A stretch of DNA of 64,000 bases from Allohahella marinimesophila (GTDB taxonomy: Bacteria > Pseudomonadota > Gammaproteobacteria > Pseudomonadales > Oleiphilaceae): assembly GCF_039538005.1 (NCBI RefSeq), contig NZ_BAABBO010000005.1, positions 1 to 64,000 on the forward strand. The letters run 5' to 3'. Position numbers and translations under genes: made by a program. Positions 25,921 to 34,562 of the stretch are shown piece by piece; position 1 is the stretch's first letter, and each line of letters begins with the position of its first letter. The notes beneath the pieces were generated by a model, which was given only the letters and a program-made list of their open reading frames with translations, did no database searches and was not told the origin of the DNA.

Positions 25921-27021
25921 CTATATGACGATGAGTTCGGCGCGCAGTGCACCGGCTTGTTTCAGAGCTTCAAGTACAGCCATGACATCGCCAGGGGCTG
26001 CACCAACCTGATTTACTGCACGAACAATTTCTGCCAGTGTCGTCGCTGGCCCGAACTGGAACATCCTTGCGGGCTCCTGGTTCACGTCGATATCCGTCTG
26101 CGGAACGACGGCAGTTTCGCCACCAGAAAGTGCGTTAGGCTGACTGATACCAAAACTTTCGCTGATGGTCACGGACAGACTGCCATGCGTGACAGCGGCA
26201 GGCAGTACCCTCACGTTCTGACCCACGACGATCGTGCCGGTGCGGCTGTTGATCACAATGCGTGCAGTTTCTGTACCTGGCTCGACCTGCAGGTTTTCGA
26301 GGATCGACAAGTAGCTGACGCGCTGTGCTGCATCACGAGGTGCCTGCACCCGAATGCTATTCGCATCGACTGCACTGGCAACGCCCTCACCCAGCATGGT
26401 GTTGATGGCTTCCTGTACACGTTTTGCTGTCGTAAAGTCTGGCGAGTTCAGCTGCAAGGTGATGGTGTCACCTTCACTGAAGGCTGTAGGCACGCTTCGT
26501 TCGACATTGGCACCGTTAGGAATACGACCAACACTCGGCTGGTTGACGGTCACGCTGGAGCCATCTGCGCCTTCGATCCCGAAACCGCCGACGATCAGAT
26601 TACCCTGGGCGGTCGCATACACCTGACCATCAGCACCGCGCATATTGGACAGCAGCAGACTGCCGCCCCGCAGACTCTTGGCGTTGCCGATGGAAGAGAC
26701 CGTAATATCGATCCGTTGTCCTGGCTTGGCAAAGGCAGGCAGATCGGCATGCAGGGTGACCGCCGCGATGTTCTTGGTGTTCGGGTTGACGTTTGGTGGA
26801 ATGGTCACGCCAAAGCGATTCATCATGTTGCGGAAGGTCTGATTGGTGAACGGTGCGGAATCGCCCGTCCCATCAAGACCCACGACCAGGCCATAGCCCA
26901 CGATCGCGTTACTGCGAATGCCGGCAATACTACTGATATCCTTCAGTCGTTCAGCCTGTGCATAGGAGCCCAACATGGTGCCGACTACCAGCAGTGCTGC
27001 GATCACCAGACGAATGTTCAT
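25921..27021 (-). CDS. flgI: Flagellar P-ring protein FlgI
   Basis: A 366-residue periplasmic protein with a signal peptide (M-N-I-R start, cleavage near A-Q-A). It then has the family-defining R-L-K-D-I-S-S-I-A-G-I-R and V-G-Y-G-L-V-V-G-L-D-G-T-G-D motifs, and ends M-A-V-L-E-A-L-K-Q-A-G-A-L-R-A-E-L-I. It forms the P ring around the rod in the peptidoglycan layer. The start at 27021 overlaps the flgH stop by one base (TAATG); a longer in-frame extension into flgH is rejected. Confidence 0.95.
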   Translation of the reverse strand: MNIRLVIAALLVVGTMLGSYAQAERLKDISSIAGIRSNAIVGYGLVVGLDGTGDSAPFTNQTFRNMMNRFGVTIPPNVNPNTKNIAAVTLHADLPAFAKPGQRIDITVSSIGNAKSLRGGSLLLSNMRGADGQVYATAQGNLIVGGFGIEGADGSSVTVNQPSVGRIPNGANVERSVPTAFSEGDTITLQLNSPDFTTAKRVQEAINTMLGEGVASAVDANSIRVQAPRDAAQRVSYLSILENLQVEPGTETARIVINSRTGTIVVGQNVRVLPAAVTHGSLSVTISESFGISQPNALSGGETAVVPQTDIDVNQEPARMFQFGPATTLAEIVRAVNQVGAAPGDVMAVLEALKQAGALRAELIVI

Positions 27022-27725
27022 TACAGTGGCCACCATTCAGAGTTGAAGAACCGGCCAAGCCAGCCCTGTCGGTTGGCATCGGCAAAACTGCCGGTACCTG
27101 AGTAAGCGATGCGTGCATCGGCGATCTTGTTCGACATCACGGTATTGTCGACGCCAATATCGTCTGACCGCACCAGGCCCGAGAGGCGGATATATTCATC
27201 GCCTTCGGTCAGCGTGAGCCACTTTTCGCCGCGGATCCGCAACAGACCGTTCGGCAGCACTTCAGACACCGTCACACTGATGCTGCCGTTGAGACTGTTG
27301 CTCTGATCAGCTTCGGCTTCACCATCAAAACTACGCGCGGAGCTGCCGGCAATGCTCAGGTCGAGGCCGCCAAGGCTGGTTTCCCTGCCGAACAGGCGGG
27401 GGTTGCCAATGGCAATATCCGCCTCTTTGCTCATGGATGTTTCGGCTGATTTGGACGATCGCGTCGTTTCCTGCAACAGCACGGTCAGCAGATCACCCTG
27501 CCGATGTGCGGTCTTGTCACCAAAGAGCGTGAAGCCTGGCGCTGAGGAAGCGATCGAGCCATCGACCGGTGCTGGCTGCCTCAGTTCCTGAAAGCTGACA
27601 GGCGCGAAGTTCGGGTCGCCGGGCTTGATCTGCTCACGCATGACAGGCGCACAGGCCGTAGTACCAGCAACGAGCAGCACGATGGCAAGACTGAAGAGTT
27701 TTTTCGGGCTCATGTTTGGGCTCAT
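27021..27725 (-). CDS. flgH: Flagellar L-ring lipoprotein FlgH
   Basis: The outer-membrane ring subunit, 234 residues from the ATG at 27725 (GGTGA upstream). TTG or ATG codons 10-11 positions earlier, which overlap flgG, are possible starts but would give an unusually long pre-signal. The signal ends T-T-A-C, a lipobox variant. Conserved sections include G-D-L-L-T-V-L-L-Q-E and L-R-I-R-G-E-K-W-L-T-L-T-E-G-D-E-Y-I-R. The N-terminal M-S-P-N-M-S-P-K is a small duplication. Confidence 0.93.
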   Translation of the reverse strand: MSPNMSPKKLFSLAIVLLVAGTTACAPVMREQIKPGDPNFAPVSFQELRQPAPVDGSIASSAPGFTLFGDKTAHRQGDLLTVLLQETTRSSKSAETSMSKEADIAIGNPRLFGRETSLGGLDLSIAGSSARSFDGEAEADQSNSLNGSISVTVSEVLPNGLLRIRGEKWLTLTEGDEYIRLSGLVRSDDIGVDNTVMSNKIADARIAYSGTGSFADANRQGWLGRFFNSEWWPL

Positions 27726-27754
27726 GTTAGTCACCAGGCTAGGCCAAAGACGCA

Positions 27755-28540
27755 TCAAAGGTTCTGGGTGATGTACTGCAGCATTTGATCTGCAGTGGTC
27801 ACGACCTTGGCGTTCATCTCATAGGCGCGCTGGGTCGTGATCATGTTGACCATCTCTTCGACCACTTCGACGTTCGAAGTTTCGATGCTGCCCTGAATCA
27901 GCGTGCCGAGGCCATTCAGGCCAGGAACACCCTCTTCGGGTGCGCCGCTGGCATTGGTCTCACGAAAGAGGTTGCCGCCGATGGCTTCGAGACCAGCAGG
28001 ATTGATGAACTGAACGGTATTGAGATTACCGATGCCCTGGAGTTGAGCTTCGCCCACGATGGTGACGGACACGGTACCGTCGGAACCGATGGTCAGTACG
28101 CCAGCATCTTCAGGCACGTCGAGACCTGGCTGGAGCTGATAGCCTTCAGGTGTGACCACCTGGCCCTCTGCGTTGAGCTGGAATTGACCGTCCCGGGTGT
28201 AGCCGATGGTGCCGTCAGGCATCAGGATCTGAAAGAAACCCTTGCCATTGATGGCGACATCGAGCGGTTGCTCAGTGACCTGGAGGTTACCTTCAGTCCA
28301 CTGCTTCTGGGTGCCGACCACGCGAACACCGGTACCGATCTGAAGACCGGACGGCAGTGTGGAATCCTGGGCTGAAAGACCGCCAGGCTGACGGTCGATC
28401 TGATAAAGAAGATCCTGGAACATCGCACGGTCGCGTTTGAAACCGGTCGTGTTGACGTTAGCCAGGTTGTTGGAAATGGTCTTGAGGGCAGTATCCTGCG
28501 CGCTCAAACCAGTCTTGCTGACCCATAAGGCACCGTGCAT
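27755..28540 (-). CDS. flgG: Flagellar distal rod protein FlgG
   Basis: A 261-residue protein, normal family length. Typical motifs are L-W-V-S-K-T-G-L-S-A-Q-D, the S-N-N-L-A-N-V-N-T-T-G-F-K-R-D-R-A rod signature at the N-terminus, and M-I-T-T-Q-R-A-Y-E-M-N-A-K-V at the C-terminus. A GGGAGA site precedes the ATG. It builds the distal rod inside the P and L rings. Confidence 0.95.
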   Translation of the reverse strand: MHGALWVSKTGLSAQDTALKTISNNLANVNTTGFKRDRAMFQDLLYQIDRQPGGLSAQDSTLPSGLQIGTGVRVVGTQKQWTEGNLQVTEQPLDVAINGKGFFQILMPDGTIGYTRDGQFQLNAEGQVVTPEGYQLQPGLDVPEDAGVLTIGSDGTVSVTIVGEAQLQGIGNLNTVQFINPAGLEAIGGNLFRETNASGAPEEGVPGLNGLGTLIQGSIETSNVEVVEEMVNMITTQRAYEMNAKVVTTADQMLQYITQNL

Positions 28541-28588
28541 TGCGATTCTCCCGAAAGCGGCAGACTACTGCCGTTGTTCACTGTCTTA

Positions 28589-29383
28589 CTATGACAGCTG
28601 CAACAAGCGTGCCGAACTCTCGGAATTCTCCTGGAAGGTGCCCATTAGCTTCACTTGCATCTCATATTGACGAGACAGTGACATGATCTCCGTCATTTCT
28701 CCGACGGCATTGACGTTCGACGTCTCGAGAAAACCGGAGGCAATACGAACCGCGCCGTCAGGCTCGGCCACGCGACCTTCGACCGGCTGCCCAGCCAGGG
28801 CTGGATCGGCATTGAGAACTGCGTCAATGTCCTCACGGAAGCGGATAAGGCCATCCGAGCCCTTGCCGAGTTCGCGAGCATCAGGATTGACCAGACGAAT
28901 CCTGTCGACCACCACCACCTCTTCAGGTGGCGCGCCAAGCGGAACGACGGAAATGGTGCCATCGCCGCCAATAGCCATCTTCGAGGCGGGCGGCAGCACG
29001 ATAGGGCCTCCGTCACCCAGCACAGGCAAGCCAGATGCTGTACGCAGGACGCCGTTGACATCAATCTGCAATCCACCATCACGAGTGAAGGCTTCATTGC
29101 CATCAGGGGCCTGCACGACAAGCCAGCCCTCTCCCTTGACAGCGACATCGAGATCACGACCGGTCTGGATCATCGAACCACCGGCAAAGTCGGTAGCCGG
29201 ATTTTCGGTCATTGCATAGGCACGGGTCGGAAAATGTTGGCCGTACACCGGCATGCTTCTGGCCTGGTGTAGGTCAGCCTTGAAGCCGGTGGTGTTGACG
29301 TTAGCCAAATTATTGGCGTGACCCTGTTGTGCGGTCATCGCCTGTTTGGCACCCGACATTGCTATATAAAGCCCTTTATCCAC
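28589..29383 (-). CDS. flgF: Flagellar proximal rod protein FlgF
   Basis: A 264-residue protein with start M-D-K-G-L-Y-I-A-M-S-G-A, rod signature N-N-L-A-N-V-N-T-T-G-F-K-A-D-L, and C-terminal E-I-M-S-L-S-R-Q-Y-E-M-Q-V-K. It is a proximal rod subunit secreted through the flagellar export apparatus. It lies between flgE and flgG, 48 bases before flgG. Confidence 0.94.
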   Translation of the reverse strand: MDKGLYIAMSGAKQAMTAQQGHANNLANVNTTGFKADLHQARSMPVYGQHFPTRAYAMTENPATDFAGGSMIQTGRDLDVAVKGEGWLVVQAPDGNEAFTRDGGLQIDVNGVLRTASGLPVLGDGGPIVLPPASKMAIGGDGTISVVPLGAPPEEVVVVDRIRLVNPDARELGKGSDGLIRFREDIDAVLNADPALAGQPVEGRVAEPDGAVRIASGFLETSNVNAVGEMTEIMSLSRQYEMQVKLMGTFQENSESSARLLQLS

Positions 29384-29466
29384 GAGATCGTACTCCCCAT
29401 AAGGTCGTTGGAACCACGGCAGACGCGGGCTGTAGCATAATCACCGGCTCAGGGTTTCAACGCTCA

Positions 29467-31533
29467 TTATCTGAGGTTGATGATAGTCTGAGTGATGGCA
29501 TTGGCCGTTTCAATAGTCTTCGCGTTTGCCTGATAGTTACGTTGAGCAAGAATCAGACCAACCAGCTCCTCAGAAAGATCCACGTTGGATTCTTCCAGGG
29601 CACTGGCACGAATACCACCGAGCTGGGCCGTGCCAGGCGCACCGATAACTGGATTGCCGGACTTGAAAGTCTCGACCCAGGACGTATCGCCAACAGGCGC
29701 CAGACCCTGTGTATCGTTGAAGCTGGCCAGCGCGACGACACCCAGCACTCGCGATTCGCCGTTGGTATAGCGGGCAAAGATTTCGCCAGACTGCGCTACA
29801 TCGAGACCGACTAACCGACCTGTTGTCGAACCATTCTGCTGCAGGTCATTTACCGAGAAATCGGAGCCAAACTGCGTAAACTCAGAGACATCGATACTGA
29901 AGTTGGAGCTGGTTGGCGGCGTCGGTATTGGCAACACGCCACCATTGATCACGTTGACCGGACCTTCTGCTCCATTGGGCGCACCATCGACACCGAGTGG
30001 TGTCCAGTTTGAAATAAGCACTTCATCCGACTCGACCTCATTGAAAGAGCCATCCTCATTGAATACCAGAGAGAATGCCGCTCGAGTTGCAGCGCCGCCG
30101 GCGACCAAGGGATCACCGACATCTTCGTTATCCACCTGCACATACATGGTCCAGAGATTGTCTGGTGAGTTCGTAGTTTGAGGTTCCTTGACGAAAAACT
30201 TGGTCAATACGTGTGAGTTGCCAAGACTGTCATATACAGTCGATGACGTGGCGTAGTTATACGTGCGCTCCTCCTCTGGATCGAACACGTTGTTCACGAA
30301 TGGTGCGCCAGTAAAGTCGGAGACCAGGCCATCGGTCGTGGCCTGTGCTGCTGGCGGCGGATTCGCGGCATTGTAAGCGACACTGTTATCCACGACAGTG
30401 ACGCCGCCGCTGAGATTCAGCTGCACACGACCACCAACCGTCGCCAGTTCATTGCCCCCGACCTGAAGCGTACTGGGGCTTATTGGTACTGGCAGCGCCT
30501 GGTTGTTCTGGATTGAATCAGCAGGCACTTCAGCAATTTCAAAACTATCGCCGTTGTTCGGGCCACTGATAGCGAAGTTAAGATCACTGCCTCTATCCTT
30601 CGTCAGCACAAGATCGCGAGTATCAGGGTTACCACCTGTTGGCGCTGGCCCTACCAGAACCGCGGACACGCCAACCAGAGTCGGAGACGAATTGATGGCG
30701 TTGCCCAGCTGCGTCAGGTCGGCAAAGCCATTGAAGGCGACGCCGTCGATCATCACCCCCATATTGCCGGAGGCATTGTTATAGCCAGAAGATGTCAGCC
30801 GCGCCTGTGTAATGGCTGTAGCATCAATATTGCGTACACCAGACAGCATGGAAGAAATGGCATCAGCACTGGAATTGGGTGGAATAAACACCGGCTGAGT
30901 GGTCCCGTCAGCCTGGGTAATGGTCAATGCCTGGCCAGGATAACCATTCACGGCAGGCGATCCAGCGGGTGCTGCAACCGGTGTACCTACAGCAGGTGTA
31001 TTGGTAGCAATTGCCGTTCCCCGCTCGACCAGAATATCATCAGACGCATCGAGGTTAAGCACGGCATCGACTGAAGTTGTCCGCTTCGGCGCAAGGGCCG
31101 CTTCGTCCACTACCAGATCACTGAGCACACCGCCCACAGCACCATCTTCATCTGCCGGAAAGCCCTGAAGCCTGGCGCCTGTATTATTGACGACGAATCC
31201 ATCCTTATCGACACGAGTCACGCCGGCGCGGGAAAAAGTCTGCGCACCGCTATCGTTCAGAACGAAGAAACCTTCACCATCAATGGCGAGATCGAGACCG
31301 TTCTCGGTGATGGAGATCGCGCCCTGGCTAAACTGCTGAGAGATGCTCTGCACCCGCACACCGTCACCCGCCCGCGCCGATCCGGTACTCAGAAAGCTGC
31401 TCGAATAAATATCACCGAATTCCGCACGTGACTGCTTGAAGCCGGTGGTGCTGGCGTTGGCAATGTTATTACCTGTGACTGACAAATCGGCGTTCGCAGC
31501 GCGGAGGCCGGTCAAAGCGACGTTAAATGGCAT
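29467..31533 (-). CDS. flgE: Flagellar hook protein FlgE, enlarged
   Basis: A 688-residue hook subunit, well above the ~400 of enteric FlgE. The ends are canonical: M-P-F-N-V-A-L-T-G-L-R-A-A-N, then T-G-N-N-I-A-N-A-S-T-T-G-F-K-Q-S-R, and near the end L-A-Q-R-N-Y-Q-A-N-A-K. The extra sequence (about 150-400) is Gly/Asn/Thr-rich and beta-like, and would be exposed on the hook surface. Start behind a short intergenic stretch with two small hairpins after flgD. Confidence 0.94.
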   Translation of the reverse strand: MPFNVALTGLRAANADLSVTGNNIANASTTGFKQSRAEFGDIYSSSFLSTGSARAGDGVRVQSISQQFSQGAISITENGLDLAIDGEGFFVLNDSGAQTFSRAGVTRVDKDGFVVNNTGARLQGFPADEDGAVGGVLSDLVVDEAALAPKRTTSVDAVLNLDASDDILVERGTAIATNTPAVGTPVAAPAGSPAVNGYPGQALTITQADGTTQPVFIPPNSSADAISSMLSGVRNIDATAITQARLTSSGYNNASGNMGVMIDGVAFNGFADLTQLGNAINSSPTLVGVSAVLVGPAPTGGNPDTRDLVLTKDRGSDLNFAISGPNNGDSFEIAEVPADSIQNNQALPVPISPSTLQVGGNELATVGGRVQLNLSGGVTVVDNSVAYNAANPPPAAQATTDGLVSDFTGAPFVNNVFDPEEERTYNYATSSTVYDSLGNSHVLTKFFVKEPQTTNSPDNLWTMYVQVDNEDVGDPLVAGGAATRAAFSLVFNEDGSFNEVESDEVLISNWTPLGVDGAPNGAEGPVNVINGGVLPIPTPPTSSNFSIDVSEFTQFGSDFSVNDLQQNGSTTGRLVGLDVAQSGEIFARYTNGESRVLGVVALASFNDTQGLAPVGDTSWVETFKSGNPVIGAPGTAQLGGIRASALEESNVDLSEELVGLILAQRNYQANAKTIETANAITQTIINLR

Positions 31534-31637
31534 GATGAAATACCTCTATCATGTACAGCTATGCCCAGTTGGGCTTGTTACTCAGCCGCCCGGTCATACA
31601 GAGCGGCTAAAATCGAATTCTTTATTGCTAGACGCTT

Positions 31638-32309
31638 CTAGAAAATCTGTCTGACTTCGGACATGGCAATGCTGCCCTGCCCCGCCAGATTCAGCTTCAC
31701 ACCACCATCTGCCGCGATTGATACGCTGTCGACGTTAGCGCCGAGGAAGCTCTTGACCTGTTCAGGTTTACCGTCAAAATATCCTTCCACCTCTACGCGG
31801 TAGGAGCCGGCAGGCATGGGTTCACCATTGCTGTTCTTGCCGTCCCAGGTGAACTTCACCTCGCCAACCTGGTTCTGCCCGAGATCACTCTGACTGACAA
31901 GCGCACCGGACTGGGTATACACCTTCATGGTGAGCTTGCCCGAACCCTCAGGCACATCTGCAACACCAGAAATAGTGCCGCCCAGTGGCAGGGTGCCGCT
32001 CCCGACCGGCACAAGCACACTGCGGCCAACCATTGCCGATGCCTGCAAGGCCTGGGCGCTGCGGAACTCACCGGCAATATCGCCAACCGAGTTATTCAGC
32101 TCGGTGATGCCTTCAAGCGAACTGAACTGCGCCAACTGCGCCACGAAAGCCGTGTTGTCCTGTGGCTCCAGTGGGCTCTGGTTATTCAGCTGCGCAATCA
32201 TGAGATTAAGAAACTCGTTCTTGCCCAGCTCGTTCTTATGCTTGATCTCTTCCTGCTTCGGCGCATATTGTTCCAGCGCTGATTTACCTATCGAGCCGAT
32301 GTCGGTCAT
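31638..32309 (-). CDS. flgD: Flagellar hook cap / assembly protein FlgD
   Basis: A 223-residue protein. The N-terminal motif K-N-E-F-L-N-L-M-I-A-Q-L-N-N-Q-S-P-L-E-P and F-V-A-Q-L-A-Q-F-S-S-L-E are diagnostic. The C-terminal half is the Ig-like and tudor-like FlgD domain with F-T-W-D-G-K-N-S-N-G. It caps the growing hook and is then lost. It lies between flgC and flgE. Confidence 0.94.
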   Translation of the reverse strand: MTDIGSIGKSALEQYAPKQEEIKHKNELGKNEFLNLMIAQLNNQSPLEPQDNTAFVAQLAQFSSLEGITELNNSVGDIAGEFRSAQALQASAMVGRSVLVPVGSGTLPLGGTISGVADVPEGSGKLTMKVYTQSGALVSQSDLGQNQVGEVKFTWDGKNSNGEPMPAGSYRVEVEGYFDGKPEQVKSFLGANVDSVSIAADGGVKLNLAGQGSIAMSEVRQIF

Positions 32310-32366
32310 GCCAGTGGCCTCTTTGAACCTGTCATATTCGTTGTCTGTTGGTCATCAAACCGGGCT

Positions 32367-32852
32367 TTACTGGCCAAGCGTGAGCACTTGCTGAATCATT
32401 GTCTTGGCGGTGTTCATCACTTCCACGTTCATCTGGAAGCTGCGTGAGGCAGAGATCATGTCAGCCATCTCTTCCACCACGTTCACGTTCGGGTAAAACA
32501 CATATCCATTCTCGTCAGCCGAAGGATGGTTCGGCTCGTAGCGTGGCTGCAGCGGTGCCTGGCTTTCGACGATGCCTTTGACAGCAACGCCCTGGCTCGC
32601 TGACTGCTCCGCCTGGTTCTCGAAGCCTGACATGTACGCGCCACCACCAGCGTTGTTCACGCCCAGGCTGCCCTGCATGCGCATCTGCTCCTGCGCCATC
32701 GCCGAGAAGATCGGCTTACGCGCCCGGTAGGTCTCGCCCTCACTCGAACTCGCTGCTTCGGCATTCGCTATATTGCTGGACACCGTGTTGAGTCGAATCG
32801 ACTGTGCCGACATGCCTGAGCCGGCAACGTTGAAGATGTTCTGTAATGACAT
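32367..32852 (-). CDS. flgC: Flagellar proximal rod protein FlgC
   Basis: A 161-residue protein, slightly long for the family (134 in E. coli). It has N-terminal N-V-A-G-S-G-M-S-A-Q-S-I-R-L-N-T and S-S-N-I-A-N-A-E-A, and C-terminal Y-P-N-V-N-V-V-E-E-M-A-D-M-I-S-A-S-R-S. The extra residues are in the middle (Gln/Gly/Ala-rich). It is 26 bases downstream of flgB. Confidence 0.94.
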   Translation of the reverse strand: MSLQNIFNVAGSGMSAQSIRLNTVSSNIANAEAASSSEGETYRARKPIFSAMAQEQMRMQGSLGVNNAGGGAYMSGFENQAEQSASQGVAVKGIVESQAPLQPRYEPNHPSADENGYVFYPNVNVVEEMADMISASRSFQMNVEVMNTAKTMIQQVLTLGQ

Positions 32853-32878
32853 GGCGCCTACCCTCTATCTACCGCTGC

Positions 32879-33280
32879 TTACTCGCCACGAATGGCAGAA
32901 GTCAGACCCTTGAATTTCGAGTTCAGAAACTGGAATGAGGCCTGGAACTCCACCGCATTCGATGAAAACTCGGCAATCTCCACCTGACTATCTACCGTGT
33001 TGCCATCGATAGATGGCTGCGAAGGTACGCGATACTTGATATCTGCAGCCCCCGAGCCTGATATTTGCATATGACCTTCATGGGTCTTGTCGAGCTTGAC
33101 CTGACCGCCGGACTGGCCACTGCTTGCCGCCTGCATGGCAGCCTTGAAGTCGAGATCCTTGGCTTTGAAATTCGGTGTGTCCGCATTCGCCAGGTTGTTG
33201 GAGAGGATCTCTGCCCTGCGCGAGCGCATCAGGAGACCTTGCTCGTGATTACCCAGTGCATTGCTCATTGATATCGTCAT
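32879..33280 (-). CDS. flgB: Flagellar proximal rod protein FlgB
   Basis: The 133-residue first gene of the flgBCDEFGHIJKL series. Motifs are R-A-E-I-L-S-N-N-L-A-N-A-D-T-P-N-F-K-A, which marks FlgB, and a C-terminal F-Q-F-L-N-S-K-F-K-G-L segment. AGGAC lies before the ATG at 33280; a second ATG four codons on is possible. A sigma-54 promoter lies just upstream. Confidence 0.94.
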   Translation of the reverse strand: MTISMSNALGNHEQGLLMRSRRAEILSNNLANADTPNFKAKDLDFKAAMQAASSGQSGGQVKLDKTHEGHMQISGSGAADIKYRVPSQPSIDGNTVDSQVEIAEFSSNAVEFQASFQFLNSKFKGLTSAIRGE

Positions 33281-33324
33281 GTGTTTGTCCTGTGCTGAAC
33301 GTGTCAGTCGTTTTCACAGTACAA

Positions 33325-33341
33325 AGCAAAAGCGGTGCCAG
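33325..33341 (-). promoter_or_regulatory. Sigma-54 promoter of flgB
   Basis: Read on the minus strand, CTGGCACCGCTTTTGCT matches the -24/-12 consensus: GG (33338-33339) and GC (33326-33327) are separated by exactly ten bases, with TGGCAC and TTGCT in full. The inferred start point is about 34 bases ahead of the flgB ATG. Confidence 0.85.
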
Positions 33342-33468
33342 AGATCAACATGACTTTATATTCAGATGTTTAGCAAAAATTGACGTCAATAAAGCGAGCA
33401 GGCGGGGTGCTACTGCGGCAAGCCGCTACCGCCTGGAGGCGGCAACGGCAGCCGGGGTCGAAGCGGGG

Positions 33469-34089
33469 TCAGAGTTGGCGGGGAAAGCTGATAAGCATTT
33501 CCGCTGAAGGCGTATCGGGGCGATGCTGCTTTGGCTGTTCGATGGTGCCGCAGTAGAGGAAAGCGCAGATCTGCTCGTTGTCGGCCAGGCCCAGGCCCTT
33601 TCGCACGACATCGTGATAGGCAAAGCTCCCACTTCGCCACATCACGCCATAGCCACTGTTTTCCAGCATCAGCGAGTAGGTCTGCACCGCACAGCCCGCT
33701 GCCATCCACTGTTCGATGACCGGGACCTTATGCTGTTCATCCAGGCGCACGACGCCCACGATAATCATCGGGGCCCTGAGCGGTTTATCCAGAATCTTGG
33801 CCTGCTTCCCCTCCTTCAGGCCAGCTTCGCCAGCGTCCTGCAGTTCAGCTTGCAGAAAAAGTGTGCCAAGCTGCTTCTGGGCCTCGCCGGCCAGCACGAT
33901 AAAACGGTAAGGCTTCAAATTGCCATGGTCAGGACTGCGACACACGGCGGGCAGCATGGCCTTCAGTTCGGCTTCGCTAGGCGCGGGTTCACAGAGTCTG
34001 GGCTCAGACTGCCTGGTCTGGAAAAAATCAGCGACAATGCGCCTTCCAGCGTCGGCAGCGGTAGAAAATTCAGTGGCGTCGTCAGTCAT
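33469..34089 (-). CDS. Nitroreductase-family protein (YdjA-like)
   Basis: An FMN-dependent nitroreductase-fold enzyme of about 206 residues. The E-P-A-P-S-E-A-E-L segment, S-P-D-H-G-N-L-K-P-Y-R-F-I-V-L and the later G-Y-G-V-M-W-R-S-G match the YdjA-type minimal group. The first R-R-S of the family is represented by R-R-I-V. The start is uncertain: ATG 34089 or 34098; a longer open stretch upstream looks non-coding. It lies head-to-head with the DUF962 gene and ends 188 bases ahead of flgB. The substrate is unknown. Confidence 0.82.
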   Translation of the reverse strand: MTDDATEFSTAADAGRRIVADFFQTRQSEPRLCEPAPSEAELKAMLPAVCRSPDHGNLKPYRFIVLAGEAQKQLGTLFLQAELQDAGEAGLKEGKQAKILDKPLRAPMIIVGVVRLDEQHKVPVIEQWMAAGCAVQTYSLMLENSGYGVMWRSGSFAYHDVVRKGLGLADNEQICAFLYCGTIEQPKQHRPDTPSAEMLISFPRQL

Positions 34090-34235
34090 CTGGAGCATCC
34101 GAAAAAGGAAATGCCAACAATTGGCAAACCTGTTAGTCTGCACAGCGTCAGGCAGATTGCAATGGGTGCTTATGCCTGAGCAGCAACTCGCGTCCCATCG
34201 GACCCAGACAGTTTCTTTAGCAGAAGGAGGCAACG

Positions 34236-34559
34236 ATGACTACGGAGCCGAAGCAGACCAGGACTTTCGCATCGTTCAGCGAGTTTTATCCTTACTATCT
34301 CAAGGAGCACAGCAATATACAGTGTCGCAGACTCCACTTCATAGGCACTTCACTGGTCATCGCCACGCTGCTGGTCGCGATATTTACTGCCAAATACAAG
34401 CTCCTGCTGATGCTGCCGATACTCGGCTACCTGCCGGCATGGATAGGTCACTTCTTTTTCGAACATAACCGCCCTGCCACATTCAAATACCCGCTGTACA
34501 GCCTGCTCGCGGATTTCGCCATGTATCGTGACATTCTGCTGAACAAGGTTCATATCTGA
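34236..34559 (+). CDS. DUF962 / Mpo1-like membrane protein
   Basis: A 107-residue protein behind a perfect AAGGAGG. The sequence has the DUF962 pattern Y-Y-L-K-E-H-S-N-I-Q-C-R-R-L-H-F-I-G-T, two hydrophobic hairpins, and G-H-F-F-F-E-H-N-R-P-A-T-F with the conserved histidines. In yeast the family member Mpo1 is an iron-dependent 2-hydroxy fatty acid dioxygenase; the bacterial role is not settled. It ends four bases before the adenylate cyclase gene, so the two are likely one transcript. Confidence 0.87.
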   Translation: MTTEPKQTRTFASFSEFYPYYLKEHSNIQCRRLHFIGTSLVIATLLVAIFTAKYKLLLMLPILGYLPAWIGHFFFEHNRPATFKYPLYSLLADFAMYRDILLNKVHI

Positions 34560-34562
34560 CGC

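Noticed and set aside
25957..27105. 382-codon open frame opposite flgI and flgH
   Set aside because: It is the antisense of two certain genes, has no ribosome site and is rich in Cys/His/Arg as expected for a shadow frame.
33430..33443. CCGCCT/AGGCGG hairpin as a nitroreductase terminator
   Set aside because: Short stem, two-base loop and no T-run; it overlaps the possible enhancer motif instead.
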